Source: Bradyrhizobium hipponense
GTDB lineage: Bacteria > Pseudomonadota > Alphaproteobacteria > Rhizobiales > Xanthobacteraceae
Length of the DNA stretch: 64,000 nt
Direction: 5' to 3'
Assembly: GCF_008123965.1 (NCBI RefSeq)
Contig: NZ_VSTH01000055.1
Location: forward strand, 27,512-91,511
The notes under the pieces were generated by a model, which saw only the letters and a program-made list of their open reading frames with translations, was not told the DNA's origin and ran no database searches. Of the stretch, positions 63,958-64,000 are shown piece by piece; positions within the stretch are counted from its first letter, which is position 1, and each line of letters starts with the position of its first letter. Both the position numbers and the translations under genes were made by a program.

Positions 63958-64000
63958 CGGACGGCGCGGCGCCGGCAAGATTGTAGCAACCATTAAAGCA

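Overview
The window is a 64 kb stretch of GC-rich chromosome from an alphaproteobacterium, most likely a Bradyrhizobium or close relative (Nitrobacteraceae). The reasons are the strong GC bias at third codon positions, CpdR, an apparent suhB/mmgR-type small RNA, a ROSE-like RNA thermometer in front of an Hsp20 gene, many orphan ABC substrate-binding proteins, and many short palindromic intergenic repeats. No transposase, integrase, phage gene or CRISPR array was seen. The genes are ordinary chromosomal housekeeping, transport and catabolic genes.

Layout. 0-8 kb: the 3' end of hemH, an ABC substrate-binding protein, an SPFH/NfeD membrane pair, a divergent HxlR regulator and carboxymuconolactone-decarboxylase-like gene sharing two matched operators, kdsD, and an outer-membrane barrel protein. 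8-15 kb: glutamate synthase gltD and gltB on the minus strand, then a proline-rich exported protein. 15-24 kb: an exported alpha/beta hydrolase, hsp20 with a heat-shock promoter and ROSE-like leader, a lysophospholipase-like gene, a membrane-anchored di-haem cytochrome, an adenylate cyclase with TolB-like and TPR regions, and a LysE exporter. 24-31 kb: TauE/SafE permease divergent from a LysR regulator, then a four-gene ABC export operon (adaptor, ATPase, two different FtsX-type permeases). 30.5-36 kb: hisN-like phosphatase with a 46-residue exported peptide behind it, the suhB/mmgR-like RNA, an N-formylglutamate amidohydrolase-like gene, cpdR, tRNA-Val(GAC), and small conserved genes (Tudor-like, DUF488, ATC hydrolase).

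36-54.6 kb is a metabolic accessory region: mandelate-racemase-like enzyme, two more substrate-binding proteins, an esterase-fold protein that has lost its catalytic residues, a histidine-kinase remnant, dihydropyrimidinase, SDR, aldehyde dehydrogenase, Old Yellow Enzyme, GFA protein, a ThDP decarboxylase, a flavin monooxygenase and an M20 peptidase. 54.6-59 kb: a glutamate/aspartate-type ABC uptake operon (gltI-J-K-L) followed by a D-amino-acid aminotransferase. 59-64 kb: an EmrA-EmrB efflux pair with an AhpD-like gene, divergent from a LysR regulator.

The most informative observations are regulatory. They are the paired HxlR operators, the ROSE-like leader behind an RpoH-type promoter, the suhB/mmgR-like RNA, and a 48-bp element repeated about 50 bp upstream of both emrA and emrB. 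I did not find a clearly new defence or mobile system. Product calls come from reading motifs in the translated sequence, without database searches.
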